Made by a program: the position numbers and the translations under genes | The notes under the pieces: model-generated | What the model was told of the DNA's origin: nothing | The model's database searches: none | What the model saw: only the letters and a program-made list of their open reading frames with translations | Shown here: positions 37,225 to 46,522 of the stretch, piece by piece | Position numbering within the stretch: the first letter of the stretch is position 1 | Layout of the letters: every line of letters starts with the position of its first letter | NCBI RefSeq assembly: GCF_003989745.1 | Contig: NZ_RZGS01000015.1 | Coordinates: 1 to 55,468 of the forward strand | Source of the DNA: Legionella septentrionalis | Lineage (GTDB): Bacteria > Pseudomonadota > Gammaproteobacteria > Legionellales > Legionellaceae | Length of the DNA: 55,468 nucleotides | Reading direction: 5' to 3'

Positions 37225-37560
37225 TCATGATTTCCTGGCTTGTAGAGCTTCTTGATGAACTTGTTTTATTTGTTGTTGCAACGTATCTAAAACCTGTTTT
37301 ATTTGTGCTTGTGTTTTGGTGTTTACTTGCTGAATCTGCTCTTCCAGTTTTTTTTGCATCTGGCTTAATTGTTTTTGTAGCTGGTCATTCAATGCTTTAA
37401 TTTGATTTTGTTGATTTTCCTGGATTTTTTGTAATTGAGCTTGGATTTGACTATTCAACAATTGAATTTGATCAGAAGTATTAGCTGCTGCAGCAAAGGT
37501 TACATTCCCCAAACTTGCTAATATGAAGGATGAAAATAATGCTAGTCCCAATTTGGTCAT
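37225..37560 (-). CDS. Small exported Gln-rich coiled-coil protein
   Basis: The 111-residue product has a signal peptide cleaved near T-F-A-A (about residue 24). A continuous coiled coil follows, with Gln and Lys heptads and very few aromatic residues. No domain is recognised. The gene has a strong AAAGGGAG ribosome binding site and a TATAAT box. It lies just upstream of the candidate effector on the same strand, so the two may be co-transcribed. Confidence 0.75.
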   Translation of the reverse strand: MTKLGLALFSSFILASLGNVTFAAAANTSDQIQLLNSQIQAQLQKIQENQQNQIKALNDQLQKQLSQMQKKLEEQIQQVNTKTQAQIKQVLDTLQQQIKQVHQEALQARKS

Positions 37561-37603
37561 GATAACTCCCTTTAAGTGATAGCTTGTCCCTGTTCCTACG
37601 GTA

Positions 37604-37632
37604 ATTATATGTGTTATCTATGCGATAGGAAA
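37604..37632 (-). promoter_or_regulatory. Promoter of the small coiled-coil protein gene
   Basis: On the minus strand a perfect TATAAT (37604-37609) is preceded at 17 bases by a weak TTTCCT (37627-37632). The leader to the ATG at 37560 would be about 35 bases and contains the AAAGGGAG ribosome binding site. No PmrA-like TTAA repeat was seen upstream. Confidence 0.45.
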
Positions 37633-37669
37633 GATAATAGGCAGCATGCAATAATGCAAACCCAGCGGC

Positions 37670-38338
37670 TTATTCTCCTGATGCCAAAATAGTTGCAGTA
37701 AAACTGCTGCGTAAATAAAAACCTCTGGGTAAAGTTAACACCTTATTTCCTGTTGCATCAAATCCATAGCAAAGCGAGCGACCATTGGCGGCTTTGGGCC
37801 TAACCTGCAAATAGCGCCCAATACCAGCATGAATTTCTTCCAGACGGCCCATGCCAATCATAGCGGTTAATTCCAGCCAATCTTCCGCCAAGATGCGTTC
37901 TTGTTCAACAGTTGGCGACCATAAAATTGCGCTGCCGATGCGGCGTTGCGGTAAAGGGATATCCCGTTCCCCTTCGATGGGCAGCCACAAAACTTTCTTC
38001 AATTTGGAGTAGCATTGTGAAGTAAGCCATTTTTCTTTACCCACAGTCAGCAAGGAAATGGACGTGACGAAAGTGGATTCAGCGGGCTTGCCAAGATGGT
38101 TAACGGGCAATGTTTTTAATTCAATTCCTAATGTGTGGAAATCAGGGATGGCTTTACTGCCAGCCGTAGCTCCCAAAAAAATTTCAACGGCCTGCCCCAA
38201 CCAACCTTTTGCCCTGGATGCATGTATGGGAATATTTAAGCTTAATTCGCAAGCCAATTGCCCGAAACTTAAACCTGCCAGCAATTGGCAACGCTGTAAC
38301 AATTCTTCTTCATTCATCAATTGTTTTTTTAATGTCAC
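37670..38338 (-). CDS. mutH: DNA mismatch repair endonuclease MutH
   Basis: MutH nicks the unmethylated strand at hemimethylated GATC during methyl-directed mismatch repair. The 222-residue protein closely follows E. coli MutH. It has K-G-W-L-G-Q-A-V-E-I-F-L-G-A-T-A-G-S-K, the catalytic Asp66, Glu73 and Lys75 in D-F-x-x-L-G-I-E-L-K, and a C-terminal R-G-F-Y-L-R-S. The GTG at 38338, after AAGAAGG, overlaps the end of mscK by 29 bases; an ATG seven codons later is an alternative. MutH implies a Dam-type methylase elsewhere in the genome. Confidence 0.94.
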   Translation of the reverse strand: MTLKKQLMNEEELLQRCQLLAGLSFGQLACELSLNIPIHASRAKGWLGQAVEIFLGATAGSKAIPDFHTLGIELKTLPVNHLGKPAESTFVTSISLLTVGKEKWLTSQCYSKLKKVLWLPIEGERDIPLPQRRIGSAILWSPTVEQERILAEDWLELTAMIGMGRLEEIHAGIGRYLQVRPKAANGRSLCYGFDATGNKVLTLPRGFYLRSSFTATILASGE

Positions 38339-41219
38339 TGTCAGCCTTCTTCAATTCCACACTAAAAGGAGGTATAGGGGGTTTAATACCTGCGGCTTTA
38401 AACTGCTCCATAATTGCAAACAAGACTTTGGAGCGAATTTCAAACCGCGTATGCAGCTGTACATTGATGAAATAACGCACTTCAAATTCAATTAATGCAT
38501 CATCAATTTGTTTTAGAAAAACTTGCGGGGCCGGATCATCCAAAATTTCTGGAATGACAGCAAGTACATCCAGAATTAAATGCTGCACTATCGTGGGATC
38601 ATCACTGCGGCTGACTTTAATGGGTACTACTGTTCTTACTATGCTGTCCTGATGCGTCCAATTGGTGAATGGCTTATTAAAAGTTTCAGCATTGGGAATT
38701 AATACTTCCATATTATCCCAGGAAGATACACGCATGGAGCGAATACCGATGTGAGCCACGCGCCCTTCATATTCCCCTAAAGTAATTAAATCTCCTTCCC
38801 GTACCGGGCGCTCGATTAACAACATCAACCCGCCAATAATGTTGCTGGCAAAATCCCGCAGTCCAAATCCCATACCAACTGCCAATCCTCCCAAGATCAT
38901 GGACATGCCACTAAAATCAAGCCCCAAAACGCGTAAGGTGATGAAACCACCAATTAAGATCACAGCATATTGTGTAAATACGGAAAGACTATTGCGTATG
39001 CCTGCATCTTTCGCATTGCTGTATAACCAGCGATAACTGAACTCACGCGTCCATTTTGCAGCCCAAATCACTACGCAGAGTAAAATTAAAAATTCAATGA
39101 TGCTAACAAAGGTAATATGCACGCCGGAGAGGTTAACTAAGGGATAACGCCCCAATTCCTTTAAACTCATGACCACCCAGGAATCTTTGTGCCACCCGAA
39201 TAAGTTAAAAAGAATAGCTGTACCACCTAAAAGTAAAAGTACCTGTAAAATTTTGTCTACAGGCTTTAATATCACCTCAATCCACAACCAACCATTTTTT
39301 AAATTAAAAATCATCCATTCCGACAATAATTCTAACGCATCGAATATCAAACCGCGTGCTAAAACATAACCGCTAATGACCAGTAAAACATAAATTTGAT
39401 ATTGGCTCATGGTCCAGGCCAAATTGATATAACCGAGTAATCCGATTACGGCAATGGTTAACAAGGTCAAGGGCAAAAGCATGACTAAAACGCCAAGCGC
39501 ATTGCGTATATAACGTTTTCTGGTTTTAAGAAATGGTCTTAACAAGTGAGGGAAAACATCTTTGCTTCGCCAAATTACGACAGACATGGCGACCAAAAAC
39601 AGCATGAATAAACGATTAAAAATATCTTGCAACAAAGAAGATAGCGGTAGCTGCGTACTAAATACCATTAAGGCAGTCGACCACTCTCCCATTAGAAATA
39701 TCCATTTCAGGCGATGATATAAACGAACATCCTTTCCGGATGCGTCACTTATCCTTTCCAGTAAAGTCAGGCGAGCAATCAGGATTAAATTTCGAAATGT
39801 AAGCCATACCAAAAATAAGTTCACTAACAATTGATAATTGGCATGCGGAACCTGGTTTTTAACAAATGTTAAAATTAATGCAGCCAGAATTGCCAGATGC
39901 GGTATATTTCGCTGCAACAATACTAATAAACCATCGTATAAATGGGCCGTTAAGCGGGAGCGTTTCTTATTTTGAGTGACTTTTTTTAACAAATGGTTTA
40001 AGCCGATGGCTATACAGAAAATAGAGCAAAGCTCCAGGAGAAAAATACTTTTTGGCCAAGTATCTTGCCAACGATAATTATCTTTGACTTTGAGCACCAG
40101 CACTTTCCCATAATTATAAAAACGGCTGGGCATATCCAACAATTGTTTAAAGATGGCAGGCCAGCTGCCAAGGTTATATTCTGCCAAACTTTGTCGCAAA
40201 GAAATTTGCTGTTTTAAATATTGCTGTTTTTTTTCCAAATCTTGATATAACGTTTTTTGCTGCAGCGTTATTTCCAGCAAACGCGTATGGACTGTTTTTT
40301 GTAAATTTAAAAATTGTTGTTTTAACCCATGATCCGCTAATAAAACCTGTTCATTTTTAAGCAAATCCGTCATTTTACGCAGAGAATGTTCCATCGTTGA
40401 TAATTCATCGATGGCCATCTGGTAGGAATCGATAACAAATTGGATGGTTTTCGTATCGCGGTTTCTTAACAATAAATAATCGGCTTTTATCAGCTTTTTG
40501 CGAATTTTAAGTTCAGTAATCCTATGCTGGATAAGAATTATAATTTGGTTATTCAACAATAAGCGGGCTTCATGAGAAATATTGGCATTAAACGTGAGGT
40601 CGTGTTTTTTTTCCTGTAATTCTATATTTTTTTGATACAAGTCATCGCGTGTTTTATTAAGAATCAAAATTCTCTGGTTTAATTGTTCCAACCGCTCGCG
40701 CTCATCAAATTTAGCCTGCCATATTTCCAGATCATGTTTTTGCGCCTGGAGTGTTTTTTCGTAACTGCGTGACAATTCAATATTGCTTAGGATTAATTCG
40801 ATTATTTTTTGATTCACCTCATTCAGCGTATTAATTTTACTGATGCGCTCCTGTGCCAACATTTCCTCTGATTTATGCAAAGGAGATTGCTGAACTTTTT
40901 TTAAACGTTGCGCCAGCTGTTCTTTTTGAATGGTCTGATTAGCCAAAAATCCTTGTAAATACTCCAATTTGGCCCGCGTTAAGGCAAGCATCGCTTCGTT
41001 TTCTTTTTTAATTTGATTTAACTGGGCTTGGCTTTGAGGGGGAGTTAATTGTCTGGCTTCATTAATGGTAATAGTAAGGTTATTTTTCTCCTGCAAGAGA
41101 TATTCTAACAATTTACTGGAACCTTCATTTTTTATTGAAGTTTCGGCATATCCTGTTACAACAAATAAACTAAGGAAAATACTAAACCAGGCAAGCAAGC
41201 AGCTGCGACGCCAATGCAT
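38310..41219 (-). CDS. mscK: Mechanosensitive channel of the MscK/KefA type
   Basis: This large MscS-superfamily channel opens under membrane tension. The 969 residues comprise a signal peptide (ending near G-Y-A-E), a long periplasmic coiled-coil domain (about 25-365), about ten transmembrane helices (about 385-790) and the MscS core. The core has G-G-L-A-V-G-M-G-F-G-L-R-D-F-A-S-N pore-helix residues, then E-R-P-V-R-E-G-D-L-I. The ATG at 41219 gives a normal signal peptide and avoids the overlap with aspS that the longer frame (from 41267) would have. Its end overlaps mutH. Confidence 0.9.
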   Translation of the reverse strand: MHWRRSCLLAWFSIFLSLFVVTGYAETSIKNEGSSKLLEYLLQEKNNLTITINEARQLTPPQSQAQLNQIKKENEAMLALTRAKLEYLQGFLANQTIQKEQLAQRLKKVQQSPLHKSEEMLAQERISKINTLNEVNQKIIELILSNIELSRSYEKTLQAQKHDLEIWQAKFDERERLEQLNQRILILNKTRDDLYQKNIELQEKKHDLTFNANISHEARLLLNNQIIILIQHRITELKIRKKLIKADYLLLRNRDTKTIQFVIDSYQMAIDELSTMEHSLRKMTDLLKNEQVLLADHGLKQQFLNLQKTVHTRLLEITLQQKTLYQDLEKKQQYLKQQISLRQSLAEYNLGSWPAIFKQLLDMPSRFYNYGKVLVLKVKDNYRWQDTWPKSIFLLELCSIFCIAIGLNHLLKKVTQNKKRSRLTAHLYDGLLVLLQRNIPHLAILAALILTFVKNQVPHANYQLLVNLFLVWLTFRNLILIARLTLLERISDASGKDVRLYHRLKWIFLMGEWSTALMVFSTQLPLSSLLQDIFNRLFMLFLVAMSVVIWRSKDVFPHLLRPFLKTRKRYIRNALGVLVMLLPLTLLTIAVIGLLGYINLAWTMSQYQIYVLLVISGYVLARGLIFDALELLSEWMIFNLKNGWLWIEVILKPVDKILQVLLLLGGTAILFNLFGWHKDSWVVMSLKELGRYPLVNLSGVHITFVSIIEFLILLCVVIWAAKWTREFSYRWLYSNAKDAGIRNSLSVFTQYAVILIGGFITLRVLGLDFSGMSMILGGLAVGMGFGLRDFASNIIGGLMLLIERPVREGDLITLGEYEGRVAHIGIRSMRVSSWDNMEVLIPNAETFNKPFTNWTHQDSIVRTVVPIKVSRSDDPTIVQHLILDVLAVIPEILDDPAPQVFLKQIDDALIEFEVRYFINVQLHTRFEIRSKVLFAIMEQFKAAGIKPPIPPFSVELKKADSDIKKTIDE

Positions 41220-41241
41220 CGAGCTGTTGCCGGTGATGGAT

Positions 41242-43023
41242 TTATCGTGCTTGTAAATTGGGAGCAAGACGGATTCCTAATTCATTAAGCTGCGTTTGCC
41301 CTACTGCTGCAGGTGCATTGGTCAGTAGGCAAGAAGCCGATTGTGTCTTTGGAAATGCAATAACGTCACGAATGGAGGTTGAATCAGTTAAAAGCATGGC
41401 CAATCGATCAATTCCCAAAGCAATGCCTCCATGCGGAGGACAGCCGAATTGTAATGCATCCAGCAAAAAGCCAAATTTTTCTTTAGCTTCTTCCAAGCCG
41501 ATTCCAAGCAAATCAAAAACCGCTTGTTGCAACTCCGGTTGATGGATACGAATCGAGCCCCCACCAATCTCGTAACCGTTGATGACGATGTCATATGCTT
41601 TTGCCAGCATGCCTAATGGATTTTCTTGCAAACGCTCAACAGACAAATGACATGGCGAAGTAAACGGATGATGCATGGCCTGTAATTTATGCGTTTGGGT
41701 ATCCAGCTCAAACATGGGCCAATCGACGACCCACAAGAGTTGCCAACCTGGTTGAATCAAATTACGATCCTGACCTAATTTGCTACGCAAAGCTCCCATG
41801 GCATCGTTTACAACTTTTTCCTTATCCGCACCGAAGAAAATGACATCCCCGGTTTGTGCCTGCACGCGATCTAAAATGGCGTGTACAGTTGAATCGGACA
41901 GGAATTTCAGAATAGGCGATTGTAACCCTGCAATCCCCTGACTTTTATCATTGATCTTGATATAAGCCAAACCCTTGGCTCCGTAATTGCCTACGAATAA
42001 CCCATAATCATCCAATTCCTTACGGCTTAGCTCACAACCATTAGGTAATTTTAAAGCCGCAACCCGCCCTTCGGGATCAGCCGCAGCACCAGCAAACACC
42101 TTAAATTCCGATTCCAGAACCAAATCCGCAATGTCCACGAGTTCCAGCGGATTACGTAAATCAGGCTTGTCGCTACCAAAGCGGCGCATGGCTTCCGCAT
42201 AACTCATACGCGGCAAAGTGTCTGGCAATTGCACACCCAGCAAGGTGGAAAATACATTTTTCAATAAGCCTTCGATGAGCTTTAGTACGTTTTCTGCATC
42301 AATAAACGACATTTCAATATCAAGCTGGGTGAATTCTGGCTGTCGATCTGCTCTTAAGTCCTCATCACGGAAACAGCGCACAATTTGATAATATTTTTCA
42401 AATCCGGACATCATTAACAATTGTTTAAACAATTGCGGTGATTGCGGCAAGGCATAAAATTGCCCAGGATGCACCCGTGAAGGCACCAGATAATCACGCG
42501 CGCCCTCTGGAGTCGCCTTGGTGAGCATTGGCGTTTCAATATCGAGAAATTCTTGTGCATTTAAATATTCGCGTATGCACCGGATTAAGTTATGACGCAT
42601 AATCAGATTTTGCTGCATTTCAGGACGCCGTAAATCCAAATAACGATATCGATAACGTAAATCCTCATTGACGTTCTGATGTTCATCCGGCAAGAAAGGC
42701 GGGGTTTGTGCCTGATTTAAAATATCGAGCTGCATACCAACGATTTCAATGCGGCCTGTGGGCATTTTTTCATTCACCATCCCGCTGGGGCGTGGCCGCA
42801 CTTGCCCTGAAATTCGCACTACGTATTCATGGCGCAATTTCTCGGCAATCGCAAACACATCTGCCCTTTCTGGTTCATAAACAGCTTGTACAAGGCCGGA
42901 ACGATCACGGATATCAAGAAAAATAACCCCGCCATGATCGCGGCGATTATGAACCCAGCCGCAAATCGTAACCTGATTACCTATCATTGTTTCATTAATG
43001 GCGGCGCAATTGTGTGATCTCAT
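41242..43023 (-). CDS. aspS: Aspartyl-tRNA synthetase, bacterial type
   Basis: This class IIb aminoacyl-tRNA synthetase has 593 residues, close to the E. coli 590. The N-terminal OB-fold shows [14 protein letters not shown]. The catalytic motif 2 is [13 protein letters not shown], a bacterial GAD insertion domain follows (about 290-420), and motif 3 is G-I-A-L-G-I-D-R-L. It is downstream of fmdB and the DUF502 gene, a common gammaproteobacterial arrangement. Confidence 0.96.
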   Translation of the reverse strand: MRSHNCAAINETMIGNQVTICGWVHNRRDHGGVIFLDIRDRSGLVQAVYEPERADVFAIAEKLRHEYVVRISGQVRPRPSGMVNEKMPTGRIEIVGMQLDILNQAQTPPFLPDEHQNVNEDLRYRYRYLDLRRPEMQQNLIMRHNLIRCIREYLNAQEFLDIETPMLTKATPEGARDYLVPSRVHPGQFYALPQSPQLFKQLLMMSGFEKYYQIVRCFRDEDLRADRQPEFTQLDIEMSFIDAENVLKLIEGLLKNVFSTLLGVQLPDTLPRMSYAEAMRRFGSDKPDLRNPLELVDIADLVLESEFKVFAGAAADPEGRVAALKLPNGCELSRKELDDYGLFVGNYGAKGLAYIKINDKSQGIAGLQSPILKFLSDSTVHAILDRVQAQTGDVIFFGADKEKVVNDAMGALRSKLGQDRNLIQPGWQLLWVVDWPMFELDTQTHKLQAMHHPFTSPCHLSVERLQENPLGMLAKAYDIVINGYEIGGGSIRIHQPELQQAVFDLLGIGLEEAKEKFGFLLDALQFGCPPHGGIALGIDRLAMLLTDSTSIRDVIAFPKTQSASCLLTNAPAAVGQTQLNELGIRLAPNLQAR

Positions 43024-43035
43024 AAGGAAAACTGC

Positions 43036-43671
43036 CTATTGTGATAATTGTTCTTTTACTGCAAATGCACCCATAGCTACAGGCTGCATAACACCCAGAG
43101 AAATTATAAATTTCAATGCTTCATCGATGCTCATAGTGAGTTCAATGACTTCGGTTTTGGGAACCATCATTAAAAAGCCCGATGTAGGGTTAGGTGTGGT
43201 GGGGATAAAAATGGAAACCATTTCTGCACCTGTATGGACCTCAAAATTGGAAACTCCAGTTTGGAAGGCTAAACTCCACATGCCTTTGCGCGGATACTCA
43301 ACCAAAAGCACCTTTCGAAACGATTGCCCGTTAGCACCGAAGATAGCATGAATCACTTGTTTGGCAGCATTGTAAATGGAGCGTACCAAAGGGATACGCT
43401 CCAGGACAGATTCACTCCACCATACTAATCTTTGCCCTAAAAAATTTGTGGCCACAATCCCGGTAACCATTAACAAAATTAGGGAAAGCAAGACACCCAA
43501 ACCCGGCAAATGAAAGCCAAACAACTGCTCAGGTTGATATGCCTTAGGTAAAAGAGCCATGGTTTGATCGAGTAAATCTACAATAAAACGCAAAATCACA
43601 AAGGTGACCAAAATAGGCAACCAAACAACGAGACCCGCTAGCAAGTAACTGCGAATTGATTTGCTTTTCAA
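43036..43671 (-). CDS. DUF502 family membrane protein
   Basis: The 211-residue inner-membrane protein has two N-terminal transmembrane helices (about 8-30 and 54-75) and a soluble C-terminal domain with F-I-P-T-T-P-N-P-T-S-G-F and the S-I-D-E-A-L-K-F-I-I-S-L-G pattern of DUF502. Function is unknown. Translation begins at a TTG overlapping the fmdB stop (TTGA), with AAGGGTG ahead. Bacterial fmdB-DUF502-aspS clusters are common. Confidence 0.88.
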   Translation of the reverse strand: MKSKSIRSYLLAGLVVWLPILVTFVILRFIVDLLDQTMALLPKAYQPEQLFGFHLPGLGVLLSLILLMVTGIVATNFLGQRLVWWSESVLERIPLVRSIYNAAKQVIHAIFGANGQSFRKVLLVEYPRKGMWSLAFQTGVSNFEVHTGAEMVSIFIPTTPNPTSGFLMMVPKTEVIELTMSIDEALKFIISLGVMQPVAMGAFAVKEQLSQ

Positions 43672-43949
43672 TCAGTTTCACCCTTTTTTGTGCTGGAGGA
43701 ATCGCTGCTGGATTTACTTCCGGCATCCGATTTTTCAGAAGATGCTGCTGTGCTTTTAGCCGTACCTTTATTTTTAAAATCAGTGACGTACCATCCGGTG
43801 CCTTTTAATTGAAAACCGGCGGGCGATACTAACCTTAGCAACTTATCCTCAAAGCACTGAGGACACTTTTTTGCAGGCTCATCTGTAATTTTTTGCATTA
43901 AATCAAATTTATGATGACAACCCGCGCATTGATATTCATAAATTGGCAT
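43668..43949 (-). CDS. FmdB-type zinc ribbon protein
   Basis: This is a small putative regulatory protein of 93 residues. It begins M-P-I-Y-E-Y-Q-C and has a zinc ribbon formed by C-A-G-C (about 9-12) and C-P-Q-C (about 32-35). The tail is Ser/Lys-rich and low-complexity. The ATG at 43949 follows AGGGAG and directly succeeds an in-frame TTG. It is the first gene of the fmdB-DUF502-aspS operon. FmdB was named for an amide-hydrolase operon regulator, but the role here is unknown. Confidence 0.87.
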   Translation of the reverse strand: MPIYEYQCAGCHHKFDLMQKITDEPAKKCPQCFEDKLLRLVSPAGFQLKGTGWYVTDFKNKGTAKSTAASSEKSDAGSKSSSDSSSTKKGETD

Positions 43950-44521
43950 CAATAAATCTCCCTAGACATTACAACTTGTACGAAAATTTCCATTTTGATT
44001 ATTAACTATATTTTAGCAAAATGGTTAAAGTAAAAACACTAAACTGAGCTGAAATTATAAACGAACAAGCCGGTGATAAACAAGTAACAATCCATGATGC
44101 TGCAAGACTTGAGTATGAAAATTATCCCCTAGTCAAGACTGTTTTTTTTATTTTTATTTAGCTAACATGTACACTGCCTTTAGAAAAATCACTTTTCTTC
44201 CTGTGGATATCTTTTTTTAATCTCAGCTGAAATCATCACGACTTTCTTGCTGCAAAACCCTATCTTCCAGTAAATACAAAGCCCCTGGCTTTACTATGGA
44301 TTTTTTTATTCATAAAAGTTATCCCCAAAAACTGTGTATAACTCTGTGCATAGACGCTTAAATACCTTGAAAATGAGTATCTTTTTTTGCTGCACAAGAA
44401 TTTATCTAAATTCTCGTTACCGGAATTTGCTTCTTGCCTATTTTTAACTAATTATCCCGCCTCATGGGCAAGGCAGTGGCTGCATCGCAAGCTCGAACAA
44501 TGCCTTGCGTATACACTGTAA
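43950..44521. other. AT-rich non-coding region with DnaA-box-like sites (left block)
   Basis: No gene was found. The stretch carries long T runs and several sequences close to the DnaA box TTATCCACA: TTATCCCCT at 44122-44130, TGTGGATAT at 44202-44210, TTATCCCCA at 44319-44327 and TGTGTATAA at 44333-44341. The last is the reverse complement of the E. coli R2-type box TTATACACA. The fmdB promoter should also lie here. Confidence 0.55.
44319..44354 (+). repeat. Direct repeat copy 1 (DnaA-box containing)
   Basis: This 36-base sequence is 31/36 identical to 45471-45506, in the same orientation. It starts with a near-consensus DnaA box (TTATCCCCA), contains TGTGTATAA and then CTCTGTG. Likeness continues more loosely for about 35 further bases into a T-run (TGAAAAT, then a run of T). 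Confidence 0.7.
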
Positions 44522-45037
44522 TTATTCCTTGCTACCAATAGGTGTATAATGGCAGGTAAACGCGAATGGTCGTGGCTCGTTTTGCCTTGTCAGGTGGATA
44601 TAATATCCATCAGCCTGTAATCGTGTATTCAAATCCAAGCACTGTTCCATCTCGTACAAGTAATCGCGATGCGGGGATTGCCAGGCGGCGATTTGCTGCA
44701 CTGCTTTCCGTTTTGCCTCGCTTTCATCAGCCGCCACGACAAAAACATTTTGATGCAATTCAGTAAATTGTTTTGCATCGTATCCGCCCAAGTTAACGAA
44801 ATATAATTTGTTTACATCATCTTCCGGCTTATTTTTTGCGATTTGAATTTGATACCCGTCTGCATAATTTAAAACCCCCCACGCATCTAAATGCAAACTG
44901 GCAGGAATACCCCACCAGCTTTTGCGCAAAAAGTCATAGGTATCTTCAATGCAATTCGCTACCACAAAACGCATGTCGTGGAGCTCGATTAGTGAATTGG
45001 CATGTGTGCCGCCAATATAAATTACAAATAGGTTCAT
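44522..45037 (-). CDS. DUF1543 domain-containing protein
   Basis: The protein is 171 residues from the ATG at 45037, beginning M-N-L-F-V-I-Y-I-G-G, the usual DUF1543 opening, with I-E-L-H-D-M-R-F-V-V following. A second half resembling the first (L-Y-F-V-N-L-G-G-Y, then F-T-E-L-H-Q-N-V-F-V-V) shows the internal duplication of the family. Function is unknown. The frame is open 13 codons upstream. It lies between two DnaA-box-bearing blocks. Confidence 0.85.
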   Translation of the reverse strand: MNLFVIYIGGTHANSLIELHDMRFVVANCIEDTYDFLRKSWWGIPASLHLDAWGVLNYADGYQIQIAKNKPEDDVNKLYFVNLGGYDAKQFTELHQNVFVVAADESEAKRKAVQQIAAWQSPHRDYLYEMEQCLDLNTRLQADGYYIHLTRQNEPRPFAFTCHYTPIGSKE

Positions 45038-45096
45038 TGTTAATATAAGTTTTACGACTCCCGCCGATTCTTCCATAAAAAAGGGTTGGCAGGAAG

Positions 45097-45270
45097 TTAA
45101 ATCCAGAATAAGTTAACCCAAATATATAAAAGGGTCATGCCAATAACGGGAACAATTACAAAGCCCAGAAAGAGATGGATTTGCACCCGGTTTTCTTTAG
45201 AAGCTCTGTAAAACTTTTTAAATTTTTTAAAAATCGACAAAGGCGCATCCTCTTGGTTTGTCTTTTGCAA
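45097..45270 (-). CDS. Small 57-residue membrane protein
   Basis: A short frame starts at a TTG (45270) and ends at a TAA (45097). The product has a basic N-terminal half (F-K-K-F-K-K-F-Y-R-A-S-K-E-N-R) and one hydrophobic helix of about 23 residues running almost to the C-terminus. The positive-inside arrangement looks like a real single-pass membrane protein. No clear ribosome binding site is seen and the start is uncertain. It is just upstream of the DUF1543 gene on the same strand. Confidence 0.4.
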   Translation of the reverse strand: MQKTNQEDAPLSIFKKFKKFYRASKENRVQIHLFLGFVIVPVIGMTLLYIWVNLFWI

Positions 45271-45658
45271 TCGATTTGTACAGTTTATTGAAATTCCTGA
45301 TACCGACCGTTTTAGATACGATATACCTTCCCATTTTAAAAATCCACAAAGGACATTTTGTGGATAACTTTTTGCCTAGCTCGCTATCTTTTCTTTTCCC
45401 CTACTCACTATATGAAAAATCATTATATTATAAGAACTTAATGTTTTTTCATTTAAGTCTTACCATCTACTTATCCACAAAATCTGTTTATAACTCTGTG
45501 AGTAGAATGCTAAGAATATGAAAATATAGTCTTTTTTATAATGCATAATATTCTCCCACCCCAACATCTACTTAATAAATGGCTGGCAAAAGTTGTTCCG
45601 CCTTCTATGCTTATAAAAAGCAAACTTTGGTCATCATAAAGCCTTAATGCGGGGATAA
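45271..45658. other. AT-rich non-coding region with DnaA-box-like sites (right block)
   Basis: No convincing gene is present. Two exact DnaA boxes occur: TGTGGATAA (45359-45367, reverse) and TTATCCACA (45471-45479, forward). The first is part of an inverted repeat, ATCCACAAA (45342-45350) with TTTGTGGAT (45357-45365). TGTTTATAA follows at 45485-45493. Between and after the boxes the DNA is very AT-rich. The promoter of the downstream kinase gene should lie at the right end. Confidence 0.55.
45471..45506 (+). repeat. Direct repeat copy 2 (DnaA-box containing)
   Basis: This matches 44319-44354 at 31 of 36 positions in the same orientation and starts with an exact DnaA box. The two copies flank the DUF1543 gene and its small upstream ORF. 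Confidence 0.7.
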
Positions 45659-46522
45659 ATGGAGAATATAGGCATTGTCATTAACAGCCAATCAAAAAAT
45701 GCAGCCTCACTTTCTGGCTATCTAACTGCATTCACCGAACGTAACATCAGCTATACAATATACAAACCATCTCCTGACGAATTGAATGATTCCATTAAAA
45801 AAGCACGCAATCGTCATTCCATATTACTCGTGGGAGGGGGGGATGGCACTATTCGTGCAGCAGCACAAGAATGCATATGCTCGCCGGTAATTTTAGGCGT
45901 GTTGCCGCTCGGTACGATGAATCATTTTGCAAAAGAATTAAATTTACCTCAAACCCCAGATGAAATAATCAAGGCGATAGAAAATAAAAAAACCGTGCAA
46001 ATTGATACGGCAGAAGTTAATGGTTCGGTTTTTGTAAATAATTCTTCTATTGGATTTTATCCAAGTTTTGCAAAAAAATTGGATTATTATAAAAAATTTT
46101 ATAATAAATGGTTATGCTACATCCCCAGCCTGTGGCATGCTCTAAAAAAACACAAAGCGTTTTCTTTAACCTTGCAAAACCGGAAATTAAGCCGATCAAT
46201 CGATACGTCTTTTTTAATGATAAGTAACAATTTGTATACCTATGAATTCCCGTTTTCTGTCAAAAGAATAAATTTTAGCAACGCTCAACTCGGTATTTAT
46301 TATTACAAATATGGCAAGATGCAATTGTTGCAATTCATTCATTATTTTTTTAATAAAAAAGAAAGTTTCGAAATACTGTCCTCCAAGCTGCCGATGGAAA
46401 TTCATATCCATAACCACTCTCAAATTACCTTGTCTCTGGATGGAGAAACCATGGTGAAAAATACGCCTTTGTTATACAAGTCAATCCCGAATTCTTTGAC
46501 TTTAATTACCAACAACCCATGA
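45659..46522 (+). CDS. Diacylglycerol kinase catalytic domain protein (YegS/LCB5 family)
   Basis: This 287-residue lipid kinase-like protein has the nucleotide-binding motif G-G-G-D-G-T-I-R-A-A-A and L-P-L-G-T-M-N-H-F-A-K-E-L-N-L-P, both defining features of the DAGK/sphingosine-kinase fold. The C-terminal domain ends with L-S-L-D-G-E. The substrate could be diacylglycerol or another lipid with a free hydroxyl group. The coding sequence is unusually AT-rich, and it overlaps the metallophosphoesterase gene by four bases (ATGA). Confidence 0.9.
   Translation: MENIGIVINSQSKNAASLSGYLTAFTERNISYTIYKPSPDELNDSIKKARNRHSILLVGGGDGTIRAAAQECICSPVILGVLPLGTMNHFAKELNLPQTPDEIIKAIENKKTVQIDTAEVNGSVFVNNSSIGFYPSFAKKLDYYKKFYNKWLCYIPSLWHALKKHKAFSLTLQNRKLSRSIDTSFLMISNNLYTYEFPFSVKRINFSNAQLGIYYYKYGKMQLLQFIHYFFNKKESFEILSSKLPMEIHIHNHSQITLSLDGETMVKNTPLLYKSIPNSLTLITNNP

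Noticed and set aside
45258-45521. Plus-strand 87-codon ORF in the DnaA-box region
   Set aside because: Its Leu/Ile/Tyr-rich composition is what AT-rich non-coding DNA gives; no ribosome binding site, and it spans the inverted repeat and boxes.
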